From Channa striata (Eukaryota; Chordata; Actinopteri; Anabantiformes; Channidae), in NCBI GenBank assembly GCA_033026295.1, contig CM065185.1:20454001-20518000 (forward strand): a DNA stretch of 64,000 nucleotides, written 5' to 3'. Under the pieces are notes generated by a model. The model was not told where the DNA came from. It saw only the letters and a program-made list of their open reading frames with translations, and ran no database searches. Both the position numbers and the translations under genes were made by a program. Every line of letters begins with the position of its first letter. The stretch's first letter is position 1. This document shows, piece after piece, positions 1 to 11,729 of the stretch.

Positions 1-534
1 TTGAAGGGATTTTTTTTAAAAACAGAAATAATAACTATTTCCAATGACAAATCTGCCGTTGTTTGCTTCAACTTTATTTCATAGAGCGATTATTGCAGGA
101 TGTGCTGAACCTTTTTTAAATGCAAACGTTGTCCAAACTCATCGACCTGCTGTAACACCAGCACACAGTGCACAGGCTGGAGGGAGCCGATACTTGAAAT
201 TACTTTCTGAACTCAATATTTCATAGAAGGAAACTGGGGGCGTGGACAGAACTTGTTGATCAGTGTTCACTGAAACGTGAGCCGGATGCCTGCTGCATTT
301 TAAGCAAAGTGGCAGATTTCTCCTTTAGTTATTAGTGTAAAACCATTTGCAGGAGCAGACAGCAGCTCTTTGATGCCACAGATCTACACAAAAGTAGAAA
401 TTTGACAAAAATACAAATGCAGGATCAGTCAAAACTCCAGCTCTTCAGCCTCACAGAGCTGCAGGCAGGACTGAGACTCTGGTCCGTCCGGTTTTCCTGC
501 CTGGAGAACTGACATGTCATTCCAAAGACGACAC

Positions 535-642
535 CGGTTCTCAGCTGCGCCTCCTTTTGTCAGTGAAGTAGGTGAGAACGAGTTTGTTCCTCGTAGAGTC
601 CGAGGACACGGACCGGCCCGGAGGAGCACACACCTCTGTTCT
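535..642 (+). other. Possible untranslated first exon of the SNTX-like gene
   Basis: This patch is richer in CpG than its surroundings and is followed at 643 by a consensus-like splice donor (GTGAGT). It sits about 1.6 kb left of an acceptor-like site at 2199-2200. That spacing would suit a non-coding 5' exon of the gene starting at 2210, but only a transcript could show this. The call rests on composition and one splice-like motif. Confidence 0.15.
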
Positions 643-934
643 GTGAGTACACTCATGAGGCTTTTTTCTTTAAAATGAGCAGATTTCTCTGCTATGATTT
701 CTGCTCTTACAGTTAAAGTTCCGTTCTGATGTGAGATAATTATGCTCAAAGTGTAAATGCAATAATTCCAAGCCTGTGGATGTTTATGGGATTCAGTTAT
801 TTGTGCGACACATTGAGCCTCATTCTTTGCCCGTGTTCATTTTTCTTATTTGGCAGTTTCTCCTGTTTGTTGTGCACCCGGGTCACTGAGACTCGGAAGA
901 CGAGATAAAAACCTGCCGATTCTCGGCAGTTCGA

Positions 935-1085
935 ATGTGTGGCTGTAGTTCAGGTGGTACAGCAGATATCCCTGATCCACAGGGTCAGTGGTTCGATTCC
1001 CCGTGTCCCTGGGCAGGACAGTGTCTGCTGCTTCGTTGTAAGTCGCTTTGGATAAAGCGACTTATTGTATTTGTAATAATGTGCG
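935..1085 (+). repeat. tRNA-derived SINE remnant
   Basis: A tRNA-like head has an A-box-like segment (GTAGTTCAGGTGG) and an exact B box (GGTTCGATTCC, about 992). It is followed by a tail containing AAGTCGCTTTGGATAAAGCG, a 3' motif widespread in fish SINEs and their partner LINEs. The element is on the + strand and contains no gene. The family name is not assigned. Confidence 0.7.
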
Positions 1086-2209
1086 TGTTTGATCATGACC
1101 TGCAAATACACCAGCCACAGCATTACTACTGGTGGTTCTAATAATGTGGCAGCATGGTCAGCCCCAGACACGGTGTAGAAGTACAAAGCAGATTCTCTCA
1201 AGTACTAACACGCCATGCTGGGACATGTACAGTAATTAGTGAGAGCGTGTACGTGAAGACGGATGGTTAACCCAGAATGATTAATCAGCATTTAGGTTTT
1301 GATAGAATGATGATGTGTCTGTTTTAAAGCCCTCAGACTGTTGACCTGTGACCTCGTGGTGTCGCAGTGTATCTACACAAAATACTGTGTGGGTGTGTTC
1401 AGAGTTATGACTCACTGATGATTAAGTTTGACACACCTTCACCGCACGTCACTCACCACTTCCTTTTTATTTTTATTTATTATTTTATATTTATTATTTT
1501 TACCTCCTTTTATTCTTCATTGTGAATGTTTTACTGATTAACATGTTAAATCATAATTCCATCTCCTACATTTGTGTTTCTTGATGCAGAGGTTTCTCTC
1601 TCTGTCAGTCATGTTTGTTTCCATTACATCCCAGAAAAACGGGCTTTAAAAAAACTTCTGGTTGTTGTGAAGAAACGTCCAGTATCAGTAAAGTCGTGGT
1701 GGAAAGACTTCCTTACTGTTGTCAGGTGACAAAAATGGAAAACGAGTCTCTTCACTAAAACAGGTGCAGGCGGTTCCTCCTCCAACGGTCTTATTTGAAA
1801 GAATCATTTGGCCTGTGGGCAGTTCTCAGTCGGCCAGAATGCCGTAATTTCTTTTCTCACAGCGAACCTGTGTTCAGCTGAGTTTGACCTGCCCGCTGAG
1901 ACCGACACCCCCACACTAATAGTCTGTTCTCAGACATAAAGCTGGTAGAATGGGCGTCATCGAATAAGATCCAAGTCAAAGTCCATCAAACTACAGAATG
2001 AGCTGAGCTCCAAACGTTGCCTGAACTTGTTGCCTCCTTCTTCTTTTTCCTAATTTTAACTAGAGATGATCAAATAAATGCATGAAGGATTTTCTCCAAG
2101 TCAACAGAAATGGTTTGACTTTGAAGATCTAGTAAAAGCAAAGTCAAATATTTTTGTGTGGGCGAATATAATTAACCCCATCATTTCTTTTAAGTCTTCA
2201 GACTGAGTG

Positions 2210-2309
2210 ATGGACTCTGAATCCGGTGGGATGATGGAGGTGGCAGCGCTGGGGCGGCCTTTTGGCCTCGGGATGCTGTACGACTGTCGCAGCGACTTGC
2301 TCGTTCCTG
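2210..2309 (+). CDS. SNTX-like protein, first coding exon
   Basis: ATG at 2210 opens 33 codons plus one base before a splice donor (GTAAGG at 2310). The short peptide contains the ALGRPF..LGMLYD pattern, a strongly conserved opening of stonustoxin/verrucotoxin-like (SNTX) proteins and of several fish immune proteins that share this module. The exon ends in phase 1 (final G). The next exon begins with GT at 4127, so the junction codon is GGT (Gly) and the frame is kept. This makes ATG 2210 a better start than the methionine at 4129, which is only the first Met in the large exon. A pyrimidine-rich acceptor ends at 2200, so an upstream non-coding exon is likely. The product is described under the second exon. 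Confidence 0.8.
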
Positions 2310-3699
2310 GTAAGGTTCTTATGTAAACATGCTGGATGGGCTGGAGGCAAAATAATCCTCCGAACAGGTTCACCAACACTCGCTAGCAAACTGGGTTGGT
2401 TTGTATTTCTGAATATGTCGCTCGCTGTAAAGGACCAGGGGTGTATCTTCTAAATCATTAAAGCATTGATTAAAAACGCTGGTGTTTGTAGAGCAGCCTG
2501 CACATCAGGACAGATGAATGTTGCCTTTTGTATGTTGTGTCTAAAAGTTTGGAGGGATAAAGATTGATTTCTAACATTTCAAGGACATGGTTAAATCATT
2601 CAGCCAACGCTCACATGCTCAGAAAGTTAAAGTATTTTTGATAATCACCACAGTTTTGTTCGGTTTAACTGTTGACTAGAATGAAATAATATTCAAAGCA
2701 GTTTTTTTTCTAATTGTGACAACGCAACACAGGGACATGTTGAGTAGGAGATGTGGCCTCCAGGTTTCCTGTTTTTTCCTGTAACTAATACCGTGATGTA
2801 GGCCTGAAGTCATGACGTCACATCCACCAATGCTCAGCTCACCTACATTTAATCCCCCTTAAAGGTCATTCAGTGTAAAAGTCACTGAATATGAATATGT
2901 TATTAACAGACTTTGCAACATTTCTGTTGGACATGGGGGAAATTATCACAGGTTTAAACGGCTTTATCCCGGGTGTAACAGAACGCTGCTCTGATACTGG
3001 AAATCCTTTAGCAGTTGCACGTTCATGTCATTCAAAGGAGATGCGAACTTCTCAGCTGGCCTGCAAAAATATGAAATCAGGACGTTACACCTGGGAGAGG
3101 CTTGACCTCGGTGAAAACTGTTGAAGATGATGGATAGGTGGATGTTGCAAAAGATGGCTGTTAAAGCAAAGGCTCCTACCTACCACAAGGCACAAGGGAA
3201 GCTTGGTTTGGTTTGGGACATCTGGCTCTGGATGCCTTAAATCTGTGTAGGGCAGATTGAAATTCTGAGGGTATCAAAGCGTAAGGATTTTATTTTCTGT
3301 GGAATAAAAATGACCAACAAGTGTGTCTAAATATTGTTCCAGAATAATGCCAAAGAACTGCCATGACAAGGCTTCCTAAAAAAAAAACTGTGTCACACAG
3401 TGTGCACGAGGACTAGACCGCAGAATCCCCAGGTGTAGGTCTTGGAACTGATGAGGACTATCAGCCAATTCTAACCAGAGACCAACCACCAATTCACATC
3501 GACGCCGATCTATACAATGTCTTTCCTTTAGAAGAAGATGAACAACCTTTTATTCGTTAATTCGAGCACATAAACATTTGCACTTATGTGTCACAGGGAA
3601 ATTTGTCCTCAGCGTTTGACCCACCCCTCTGGGGGGAGCGGTGGGCTGCCACAGCAGCACCCGGGAAGCTAGTGCTGGCTCACTCAGGGACACACCTGC

Positions 3700-3810
3700 C
3701 GGGTGGGGGATTTTTATGGGTAAGCTGGGATTTCCCCACACTGGGATTTGATCCTGCTCCGTTCATGCACCATCCAGCTGCTCTGTTGAGCTACCAGGCA
3801 ACCAATTGTA
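3700..3810 (-). repeat. tRNA-derived SINE remnant, reversed
   Basis: Read on the - strand, this contains GGTAGCTCAACAGAGCAGCTGG, which looks like a tRNA A-box region, and a GGATCAAATCC B-box-like sequence about 30 bases further on. It lies in the SNTX-like intron and has no coding role. Confidence 0.5.
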
Positions 3811-3859
3811 GTCAACGTTGTTGCTGCAGCTTTTCCCAGTTGTCAGTGGGTAGGAGGCA

Positions 3860-4012
3860 GAACCTTGTACAGGTTACCAGTTTACCACAGGGCCAAGCAT
3901 AAAGACAGACAGCCATCACCGCGTCCGACAATTTAGAGTCACTCTTCATTTCAACCGAGCGTCTTTGCACTGTGGGAGAACAAGGGAACCATGCAAACTG
4001 CACACAAAGTTT
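3860..4012 (+). repeat. Dispersed teleost repeat (LINE/SINE 3' part)
   Basis: The phrases 'accacagggccaag', 'gacaatttagagtcac', 'actgtgggagaac' and 'catgcaaactgcacac' occur in this order. They are the hallmark order of a very common fish interspersed repeat. A second fragment of what looks like the same family lies at about 54965-55065. The exact class cannot be given without a repeat library. Confidence 0.55.
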
Positions 4013-4126
4013 TCTGGCTGGCAGATAGGAATCTGAACTTCATCCTAGATTAGAAAGAGAGAGATTAGAAAAACATAACTGACGGTTTCTGGAAAAAATA
4101 ATTAGATTTTTGTTTTGTTTTTGCAG

Positions 4127-7100
4127 GTATGACCCTGTGGGACCATGGCGACCTCATAAAACACGTAGGAGAAAGACCACAGAACTATACTGATTTTGAG
4201 ATAGTCGCATCTGACTCAATTGAGGACAAATCTTCAGCACTAAATATTGAAGCATCATTGAAGGCAAGTTTCCTGTCGGGGCTTGTATATGTGAAAGGAT
4301 CTGCCAAATACCTGAATGATAGTAAAACTTCCAGGAATCAGGCCAGAGTAACACTGAAGTATGAAGTTACTACAAAGGTGCAGGAACTGTCCATGAATCA
4401 TCTTGGAAAAGACAATGTGAAGCACCCCTATGTCTTTGAAAAAGGGTTAGCGACACATGTAGTTACTGCTATTCTTTACGGAGCACAAGCCTTTTTCGTC
4501 TTTGACCGTGATGTGTCCGAACAGGAGAATCGCCAAGACATTCAGGGTAAATTGAAAATGATGATTGACAAGATTCCCAGCATTGCTGTAGGAGGTAAAG
4601 GTTCCCTCAATCTGGAAGACAAGGACAGAGAGAATGTTGAGAATTTCTCCTGCAGATTCTATGGAGACTTTTCTCTTCAGAAAACTCCTACGTCCTTTCA
4701 AGACGCTGTAGAAGTCTACCAAAGTCTGCCAAAACTGCTGGGAGCCAACGGAGAAAATGCTGTACCAATGAAGGTCTGGCTGTTGCCCCTGACTATTTTA
4801 GATTATTCTGCTGCAAAACTTGTCCATCAGATAAATATAAGATTTGTTCAGGAGGCACAGAGAGTCCTAGAAGAACTCAGTGAGCTGGAAATCAGGTGCA
4901 ACGATGCTCTGAGAACTACCACTGTACAGCAGTTTCCACAGATTGGTGAAAAACTTAGAGGGTTTAAAGACAATTGCTGTGGCTTCAAGCTTCAATTCCA
5001 AAAGGACTTGGCAAAGAAACTTCCATTAATCCGAGGAGGAGGAGAAGAGGAGACTGTGCTCGCAGAGATCGTGAACAAAAGACATTTTTCTCCATTCAAC
5101 AGCAAAACCCTGAGTGAGTGGATGGACTGTAAAGAGAGAGAAATCTACACCTTAATGTCTTTCACCAACATGATGAAAAACACTGTGATCGTCCCATCTC
5201 AGAATCATCTGTACAAAGAAAGTCTCAGTGCACAACACGTAGTGTGTTTTGTCTTCACCTCCCTGGGAAGTGCTGACCCGTACCTCTCAGCTCTGTCCGA
5301 GGACCTAAAAGGAAGAACCACACCAGGCGACCCTCAAGATCCACATACTCCCGATGTAGAGGAGGTACAATGGTTCACGTCAAAAGAAATATTAGGTGAA
5401 GTAAGGAATAAAGCAAAGCTCTTCATTGACTTTGCAGAGGCCAACAAGGAGAACCAGAACATTAGGTTCCTGACAGTGGGTTTGAAGGATGAGACACAGA
5501 AAGGTTCAAGCATCTACCTTTATAAAGATGGATTTTCTGTCAGTGAGAACTTTGAGCCTCCTTCCAAACCTGAAACTGTGACAGTCAGTGACATAAACCA
5601 CAACAGTGTGACACTGAAGATTTCTCCACCCACATTTGGAGCAGAGAACATCACCTCCTACTCTGTCGAGTACTGTGTCAGTGGAGAAGATGGGTGGCAA
5701 CAAAAGACAGCAGCAAAATCTGAAGACGTCACAGTGAGCGATCTGAGGCTGAAAACGCAGTACATGTTCAGATGCAGAGCCATGACCTCAGTAGGTGTTG
5801 GACCAGCTAATGAAGTCAGTGGGTCCATTAAAACCCTGCCCTGCAGTCCTCCTGCAAAACCTCAGGTTGAACCAAACTCTACGGAGATATCAGTTAGCTG
5901 GGAGAAACCTGCTGAGCTTGGACAGGATGTTCAGGTTCTGAGCTACATCGTGGAGTACGCAACAACAGACAACAGGGGGAAAGATGAAGATCTGGAGTGG
6001 AATCAAATGGTGTCATCAGTTGAACATGTGATCATTTCAGAGCTTCAGTCTGGAACAGAATATGTTGTCAGGGTCAGATGTGACTGTGGTGAATTCGGCA
6101 GTAGCAAGGAAAGCAGCAGTGTTAAAGTCTGCACAAAGAACTTTTCGCGACTTGCAGAAGTCCTCAGATGTACAAGCAACAGGATAAATTCAGAGTGTCC
6201 CACAGTTTACAATCTGCCTCTGAACAAACAAATGCACAACAAAGGTTACCAGAGGTTTACCTTTGGCAAGGAGAGCATGAGGCAGAATCGCACTATTGTG
6301 CTTTCTGGGGTGACGGGATCGGGAAAGTCCACTCTGATCAACGGAATGATCAACTACATTGTTGGTGTCGAGTGGAAGGACAATTTCAGATTGAAAATAA
6401 CTGATGAAAATCAGTCAAGTACACTAAGTAAAAGGCTGAATTCAGAAGTCACTGTGTATAAAATCAACCACCAGGACGGCTTTAAGGTCCCCTTCTCACT
6501 GACTGTGGTGGACATACCAGACCTTGGAGAAACAAGATGCATAGAAAGGGACAAGAAAGTCCTAGAGCAGCTTTGTCACCTCCTGTCTACTGATACTGTC
6601 ACTGAAATTGATGCTGTGTGTTTTGTAGTTCAGGCTGCTTTAGGAGAACTGACACCATCCCAGAAATCCTGTTTTGATTATGTGCTCTCAGTCTTTGGAA
6701 AAGGTTTGTCAGAAAGCATCAGGATTCTGGCGACGTTCCCAGACGAACAACTCCTTCCACTTCTAGATGCCATCAATGCTTCAGGTGTCCCATGTCCTAA
6801 AAGAAATGATGGGCTGCCAGTTCACTTCAAGTTCAATAATTCAGCTCTGTTTGCACAGAACAAATCACCTGTGGCAAAAAACACGGGTAGTGATGACGAC
6901 TCGGATGAAGATGTGAGTTTTGAAGAAATGCTTTGGGAGAGAGGAACAAAGCGTATGAAAAGGTTTTTTACTGCTCTGAATGTGATGGACACTAAAAGCT
7001 TGACACTGGCAAAGGAAGTCATCCGAGAAAGACAGCAGCTGGAGAATTCAGTTGAACAGTTGCAGGAGGAGGTTAAAGTCGGGTTAGCGAAGCTCCAGGA

Positions 7101-7752
7101 GATAAACGACACAACTAAAAAACTGAATATGCACATGGCAGAGATCAGCAGGAATGAGAATTTTGAGTTTCAAGTCACTGTGACTAAGCTTGTTCGAGTT
7201 GACGTTTCTCACTCTAAAGAGTTCTTCACCAACTGTCAGCAGTGTCACATGACTTGCCACTATCCTCATGGTGATGAAGGTAAAACGGGCTGTGCTACAC
7301 TGGGAAGTGATGGCCGCTGTACTGTTTGCCCAGGCAAGTGTTACTGGAATGTACATTTCATCCAGAAGTTCAGGTGGGACTACAAGGAAGTCAAAGAAAG
7401 ACACAAATTCCAAGAGCTGAAAGAAAAGTTTCCCAATACTACAGAGGATGAGACCCATGTTCAGACAGTGGTTAAAAAACTGAGGGCTGAATGTGATCTT
7501 GTGCGGGCTGAATTCAAGAAACATTTGGAGAGTTCTGCCGAGTGTCTGGATAGACTCAAAGAGGTGGCACAGAAGCCAGTTCCTCTCACGACCCCAGAGT
7601 ACATAGACCTCCTTATTGAGGGAGAGAAATCGACCGCCAAGCCTGGCTGGAAGCAACGGGTTCGGTACCTGAAGGAACAGTTGCCGCTTCGCAAACTTTT
7701 TAAACGCTTTTTTCAAATCCCTCACTCTAAAGGAAGAGATCCGGCTGAATAA
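4127..7752 (+). CDS. SNTX-like MACPF/FN3/P-loop GTPase fusion protein, main exon
   Basis: This single exon encodes 1,207 residues, 1,241 with the first exon (full-length numbering below). The N-terminal 260 or so residues match the pore-forming-like module of stonustoxin-type MACPF relatives. A helical FAT-like region (about 260-390) and a thioredoxin-like module (about 400-508) follow. The PRY/SPRY end of the venom proteins is absent. Two fibronectin III domains (about 511-602 and 604-700) come next, then a P-loop GTPase with Walker A GVTGSGKS (761-768). Its G3 position reads DIPD (829-832) where DxxG is expected. An acidic stretch, a coiled coil (about 993-1041) and a cysteine-rich segment (about 1069-1108; CxxC, CxxxC and CPGKC) follow. 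There is no signal peptide or membrane segment, so the protein is probably cytosolic. Homology does not show toxicity; non-venomous fish carry many such genes. The acceptor TTTGCAG at 4126 defines the exon start, and TAA ends at 7752. No AATAAA was seen in the next 600 bases. An innate-immune role is a guess. Confidence 0.85.
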
Positions 7753-10740
7753 CACGCCTGTTTAATCACGTTTGTACATAATCGGACACAGACACAGTTT
7801 TCCGGAATTATAGGGTCTGTTATCCAGCAAATCTCCTCTGACTAGCAATGGGCAAAGATGGAAAACTGCCGTTAATGAAAGAAAGCTCCAAAACAAGGCT
7901 GAGGGTGGGTGGCCGTCTGCCTCGACTCGGTTTTCAGTGTAACAATAATGTCTTGATGGCAGGACTACGTGTATTATATTTTACATTCTGGGTTATTCAT
8001 TTAGCTCCTTGAGTGTGAAGCCAGCCCACAGGTACAGGCTGGGCGATAATCTGTGAACAAGGCGCTGATTGGGGGTTAGGGGATTTAAATTGAAAAGCTT
8101 TACAGAGTCAGACGGCGTGACGTCAACAGTTCTGACATCTCAGGACATTGTCCAGGGGAGGCTCGAAATTCTAAAGCTGACAGTGTGAAGGCTACTGTAA
8201 CAGGAACCGTAACCCGCCAAAGTGCAAAAACTTTATTAACACACATATTACTAACACAGTAATGCTCAGAACAGACACTGAGGAGGAAACAATAGTAACT
8301 ATAACAGAAATCCACGAACAGTATCAAAGGATGGTGGTCTGACAAGGCTGAACTAGATTAGTGAGACGCACCAGGACAGACCAGAGCAGAGCAACCACAA
8401 ACTCAACACAAGACCTTCAACACAAACATGATGAAAGACAGTGGGTGAGTTAACAGTCAACCAGCTGAGAACTGGAAAGCAGGAGGAGACCCAGACAGAC
8501 GAGTCCGGGATCCTTCCGTCGGTCTACAAAGCCCTTAAATCACCCCAGCGAGATTTAAAATGTTCGTGTACACTGATCCACATGGACCCAGCACACAAAT
8601 TCATCGGTTGAGTGCTGTTGCTGGTGCTGAGCCAGTGTCTGTTCCTTACTTGTAATTGGGTTTAGATAAAGAAACTAATTCTGTGCATTAACCTGAAAAC
8701 ATGTCTGATAAAAACCTTTTTCCGTCTGTCTTTGTATTTCGCTGCAGCCACTTCCCGGTGATGTTTGCTGTTGATCTGTTGAAGCAGGTTACTGTCTCCT
8801 CATGCCAATGTGGACTGACTGGCAGGTCCTGTGGGCTGACGCCTCCCTGAGGAGACTGACAAACCGTTGAGACAAACCAGTGTTTCTGTGCCTCAGGTGG
8901 CTGCTGTCTCTGTCCTGTGACGGCTCGGTTTTCTTTTGTTTGTCTTCCAGGACTTTTTCAGTGATAAACCGCTGACGGCGACGTGTGCAGGCAGCTGTTG
9001 CTCCCTGAGTTACTGAGGTTGCAGCTTTATTATTTATCACTGTGACTGCGTCTGTTACAGAGAGAAACTCATTAGTAACCTTTAAATAATAATAGTAATA
9101 ATAATAATAATCTGACAGGGGACTTTGGCTGATGAGTGTAGCAGCCTGATGGCAGGTCTCAGTGCATCATGCTCTGCACTAGAATGTCAAGATTTGGAGG
9201 TAAATACCCAGACCTGTTGGTTTTTGGCTTTTATTTCAAATTCTTGTCCATAAAAGCTCCTGCACTTCCTCCAGGCAGTGTGAAACAATGATAAATGACA
9301 AGAAGCCAGTTTCAAGAGCTGAAAGTTACTCCAGTAAGATCCAAAATGAGTAAGAACACGAAGCCACAAACTTTTACTGGGCCCGAAATTAGTACAAAGA
9401 CACGTAAAACATGTGGCATGGATGGAACAAGATCGGGAAAATACGGTGGAGTATTCACACAATGGACAAAAACACACAGGGTCTAACCGTTAATGCAGCT
9501 GCACATTGGGATGAACCAATCAGCAGGCAGCTGTAAATGACAGCTGTATTTCAGACTGCATATTAAAAAGGGTTTGATGTGAAAGGACATACGCTGCATA
9601 TGTACATACAAACTTGGCTCTGTAACATCATCCATAAAGAGTTTCAACATGTTAACTTTAATAAAATCCTCATCTTTCATTACCTGACATAAAGGTTTGC
9701 CTAATTTTACGTCAGGAAATAAACCGTTTGCTAGCTTGATATAAGTTTAACTTACTGTCATATGTCAAACTAATCGAGTTAATAAATTAAAATAACTTTG
9801 CTTGGTTGTGGACATTAGAACTCTGACATTCAGAGCACATGGGACCTATTCGCATTTCTGCTCGTCCTCGTCATGATCTGAGCAGGTGCTGCAGGTTTTC
9901 AACAGGAGGCGAGTGTCAGAGGAACTTTCCTGGAGACCCCACCCTCCCACTCACATGAAAGATCCTGACTGGGTCCGTCTGTTCGCACTGGGTTTTCCTT
10001 CTTACTGGACTCTGGACTGTCTGGGTCCACGTGAACACAGCTGCTGTTGTTCTGGGCTCAGAGGCAAAATGACCAACACATTTATTCCACAGCCACGACA
10101 AACCTGAGGACTCAGCTGCTGCTGAGACGCTGTTTTTATCTTTGGAGCAAACGTGAAAAAAGGCAAAAAGTGCCGGAAAATTCTGTGCAGCTCAAACTGA
10201 ACTGGGAGGTCGTAGATCAGTGGGGCCTCTGGCTTCATGGTTTGAGGTTTGAGTTCGGAGTAGAGGGTTAACTGCACGTTGGAGGCAGCAGCTAATTGGT
10301 GATTATATCATTAGGGACAAAATATGATGGAGCAGCAACGACACTTGAACCTGAAACTTCAGCTGAGGACTGTAGTGTCCGGCTTTCAGCCAGTAGAGGA
10401 CAGTCTCTGTCTGCATCACACTAAAGAAGAATCCACAGAATTTGCACTAAAATATCCGAATGTGGAGCTGAATCCATTGCACCAATAAATACACACATCA
10501 CCCAACTAACAAAGCTGGTTTAGAGGTTTAGTTTGTCCGTTAAGTATCTGTCCATAAAGTGTCCGTCACCTCTGCTCAAACTTTCACTGTCACTTCTAAC
10601 ATTTCTGAGGCCGCACCTTTCTGAGAAATCACTTCTGAACTCCGTCAGGCAAAGTTTGTCCCTCGTTTGTCCCTCGGTGACATAAATCATATTTTTAATA
10701 ACACATAACACAGATCATTCTGTGTTTCTCCGTAGAAAAC

Positions 10741-10890
10741 AGCAGGTCTCCCTCCCGTGCGTCACGTGACCCACTATCTGAACCGGCTCTGGATCAGATA
10801 CTGATACTGAGTCCTCCGAGGAGACGCGAGGACTCAGTGAAGACAGTGAAAGGCAGCAGCTACGACGGCTTCAAAAAGGACAGACACCAG
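10741..10890 (+). promoter_or_regulatory. Possible orphan promoter and first exon
   Basis: A perfect palindromic E-box, GTCACGTGAC, lies at 10761-10770. It is the core recognised by USF and MITF/TFE-type bHLH-leucine-zipper factors. It is followed by a CpG-enriched stretch and a splice-donor-like CAG|GTAACA at 10891. No open frame here resembles a known protein. The SNTX-like fragment starts about 670 bases downstream, so this could be the front end of a decayed or untranslated neighbour. No transcript supports it. Confidence 0.25.
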
Positions 10891-11556
10891 GTAACAGACT
10901 GTGACACTGCTTTGTTTTGATGCTGGACACTGGTTCTGTGTGATCCACCAAAACCAGATGAATAGCGCATGATGAAGGAAGGACAATCGTGGACGGCAGG
11001 GTCAAAGGTAAACCTGCATCGACCACACACACAATCTGTGACCCATATTGCTTTTATTATTTACTATAGTTCATAAAGGGGGGCTGATATGACGCAGGTC
11101 TTTTGTGGTTCATGGGTGGACCGATACAGGCTCAGTTCATGAAACCAGGAAGCAGAAACTTGAACAGTTTCCTCCTTTTCCTTTTCAAACGTTGAAGGAA
11201 CATTTGTCTCTTTTGTTCTGTCCTTTGTTTTCTGATCCCAGAAATACAGCAGTTACTAAAAAAACCGGGCAACGATGCTCATATTCTGCTTTATGAACAT
11301 TTTTTTTTCTGACTATCTGGAAAATGAGTTCAACATGCACTTTGTTTTATATGATTATTATTAATGATTATTTTTTATTTATTAAAATTGCTCTTTGTGT
11401 AGCCCTGAGTTTCCGTAGCTTCTTCCCCCTTTTCCTCACTCTGCCGTCAGGCACAATTTCCACATATTAGGATCCAATGTGCAGGACAGGCCAGAGGACA
11501 TCAGAAATGGTTTTTATCGCCGTGGGGGAACAGACTTCAGCGTCCCATCTGCAGCC

Positions 11557-11729
11557 TGAGAATTTCTCCTGCAGATTCTATGGAGACTTTTCTCTTCAGA
11601 AAACTCCTACGTCCTTTCAAGACGCTGTAGAAGTCTACCAAAGTCTGCCAAAACTGCTGGGAGAAAATGCTGTCCCAATGCTGTCCCAATGAAGGTCCGG
11701 CTGTTGCCCCTGACTATTTTAGATTATTC
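11557..11729 (+). pseudogene. Orphan fragment of the SNTX-like main exon
   Basis: This 173-base segment aligns with 4638-4808 of the SNTX-like gene. Over about 160 aligned bases I see only two substitutions, at the positions matching GTACCAATG and GTCTGG in the parent. It also has one 9-base deletion (AGCCAACGG) and one 11-base tandem duplication (CTGTCCCAATG). The duplication breaks the frame shortly before the shared stretch ends at GATTATTC. The fragment covers only a short internal part of the pore-forming-like module, with no start, splice sites or remaining domains, so it is not a gene. The high identity implies a recent copy or gene conversion. Confidence 0.85.

Larger units (their letters stand above)
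1..2209. other. Upstream intergenic / possible 5' UTR region
   Basis: No convincing coding exon is visible. The stretch holds a tRNA-derived SINE at about 935-1085, a very AT-rich run near 1460-1505, and a CpG-containing patch around 535-645 that could be an untranslated first exon. A pyrimidine-rich stretch ending in AG at 2199-2200 lies ten bases before the first start codon of the SNTX-like gene. This suggests that at least one untranslated exon lies further left, inside or outside the window. Confidence 0.5.
2310..4126 (+). other. Intron 1 of the SNTX-like gene
   Basis: The intron is bounded by GTAAGG at 2310 and TTTTTGCAG ending at 4126. It is 1,817 bases long, with no coding exon seen inside. 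Its 3' third is repeat-derived: a reversed tRNA-like element near 3700-3810 and a dispersed fish repeat near 3860-4012. Confidence 0.75.

Noticed and set aside
2210..7752. Reading the SNTX-like gene as a venom toxin
   Set aside because: It lacks the PRY/SPRY end of the venom proteins, carries FN3 and GTPase domains, and has no secretion signal. Family membership alone does not show toxicity.
7084..7755. 223-residue open frame on the - strand opposite the SNTX-like gene
   Set aside because: It is fully antisense to the well-supported + strand coding exon, has no recognisable motif, and is explained by the codon pattern of that exon.
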